Positions 63,770 to 64,000 of a stretch of 64,000 nucleotides of DNA are shown piece after piece. A program made the translations under genes and the position numbers. Source of the DNA: Diphasiastrum complanatum (taxonomy: Eukaryota > Streptophyta > Lycopodiopsida > Lycopodiales > Lycopodiaceae); contig CM055102.1 of the NCBI GenBank assembly GCA_029204225.1, positions 913,863-977,862 on the forward strand, given 5' to 3'. The notes beneath the pieces are model-generated. The model had not been told where the DNA came from. It searched no databases and saw only the letters and a list, made by a program, of their open reading frames with translations. Position 1 is the first letter of the stretch. Every line of letters begins with the position of its first letter.

Positions 63770-64000
63770 TGTGAAAAATAAACAATCATCTATGTTAAGT
63801 CTAGGGGTTAGATAAACTTTTTTGTTACCATCTTTGTATAAAGGATGATAATAGGGCCAATTTTGGCTTAGAAGGCAAAATAGACAAATCCACATGTAAA
63901 GCCATGATTTGGCCATAAGTAGGACATGATGTAAACTCGAGCTAGTTAGGCTTATTACATTTGTGTAGTTGTGGTGGGTGAGTGAGTCTTCGATCCTATG
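63770..64000 (+). repeat. Start of a Cop7-like LTR, running off the window
   Basis: TGTGAAAAATAAACAATC opens it. From 63845 it is the reverse complement of the outer part of the Cop7 LTR (60300-60430), including GGGCCAATTTTGGCTTAGAAGGC. No purine tract precedes it, so it is probably a 5' or solo LTR on the plus strand. Confidence 0.75.

Overview
This window is repeat-rich nuclear DNA, almost certainly from a land plant. It is AT-rich and packed with nested LTR retrotransposons. Copia-type primer-binding sites match the plant initiator-tRNA-Met type (TGGTATCAGAGC and variants), and the gag-pol proteins are of plant Copia and Ty3/gypsy type. I see no intact host gene, tRNA, rRNA or CRISPR array. 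I cannot name the species.

Layout, left to right. 1-955: an LTR scrap and a Copia protease fragment. 930-5258 (Gyp1): a gypsy relic with broken RT, a 1.9-kb frame carrying 13 stops but no frameshift, and the start of a 3' LTR. 5259-8337 (Cop3): a minus-strand Copia whose 3' LTR is complete and whose pol holds an internal inversion. 8338-20674 (Gyp2): a gypsy-type element with gag, a 52-bp tandem array and a long unknown ORF but no visible pol. It is split by Cop2 (13452-19581), a complete but decayed minus-strand Copia with 709-bp LTRs. 20675-32240 (element H): a minus-strand, pol-less LTR element with an intact 610-aa ORF. Its left LTR is split by Cop1-A (21006-27436), an intact Copia. 32241-41182: LTR scraps, Cop4 (split by a TIR element), another H-family LTR, a CGGTTGAG minisatellite and a gag fragment. 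41183-49020: four minus-strand Copia pieces (Cop5 to Cop8). 50043-60482: a second copy of the Cop6/Cop7 pair, split by Cop1-B (51022-57452), a near-identical twin of Cop1-A; its LTR holds a second TIR element. 60556-61500: an LTR. 61501-63769: sequence I cannot assign. 63770-64000: the start of another LTR.

Nesting gives relative ages. Cop1-A and Cop1-B are youngest: 1 and 4 differences that I counted by eye between 655-bp LTRs, perfect 5-bp target-site duplications and open 1317-codon gag-pol. Their empty target sites can be read from uninterrupted copies elsewhere in the window (31.9 kb for A, 45.6 kb for B). Cop2 is older (about 18 differences in 709 bp). The gypsy pieces are oldest. Cop1 encodes everything it needs (gag, protease, integrase, RT, RNase H). 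Element H, with LTRs, primer site, purine tract and an ORF lacking enzymes, would depend on an autonomous partner.

Most interesting: the enzyme-free 610-aa ORF of element H; the palindrome CACACGTGTG recurring in many different LTR families; a TIR element carrying an antisense Copia protease piece; the 13-stop, frameshift-free frame of Gyp1; and a 52-bp array that stays open in three frames between gag and the next ORF of Gyp2. All counts were made by eye.
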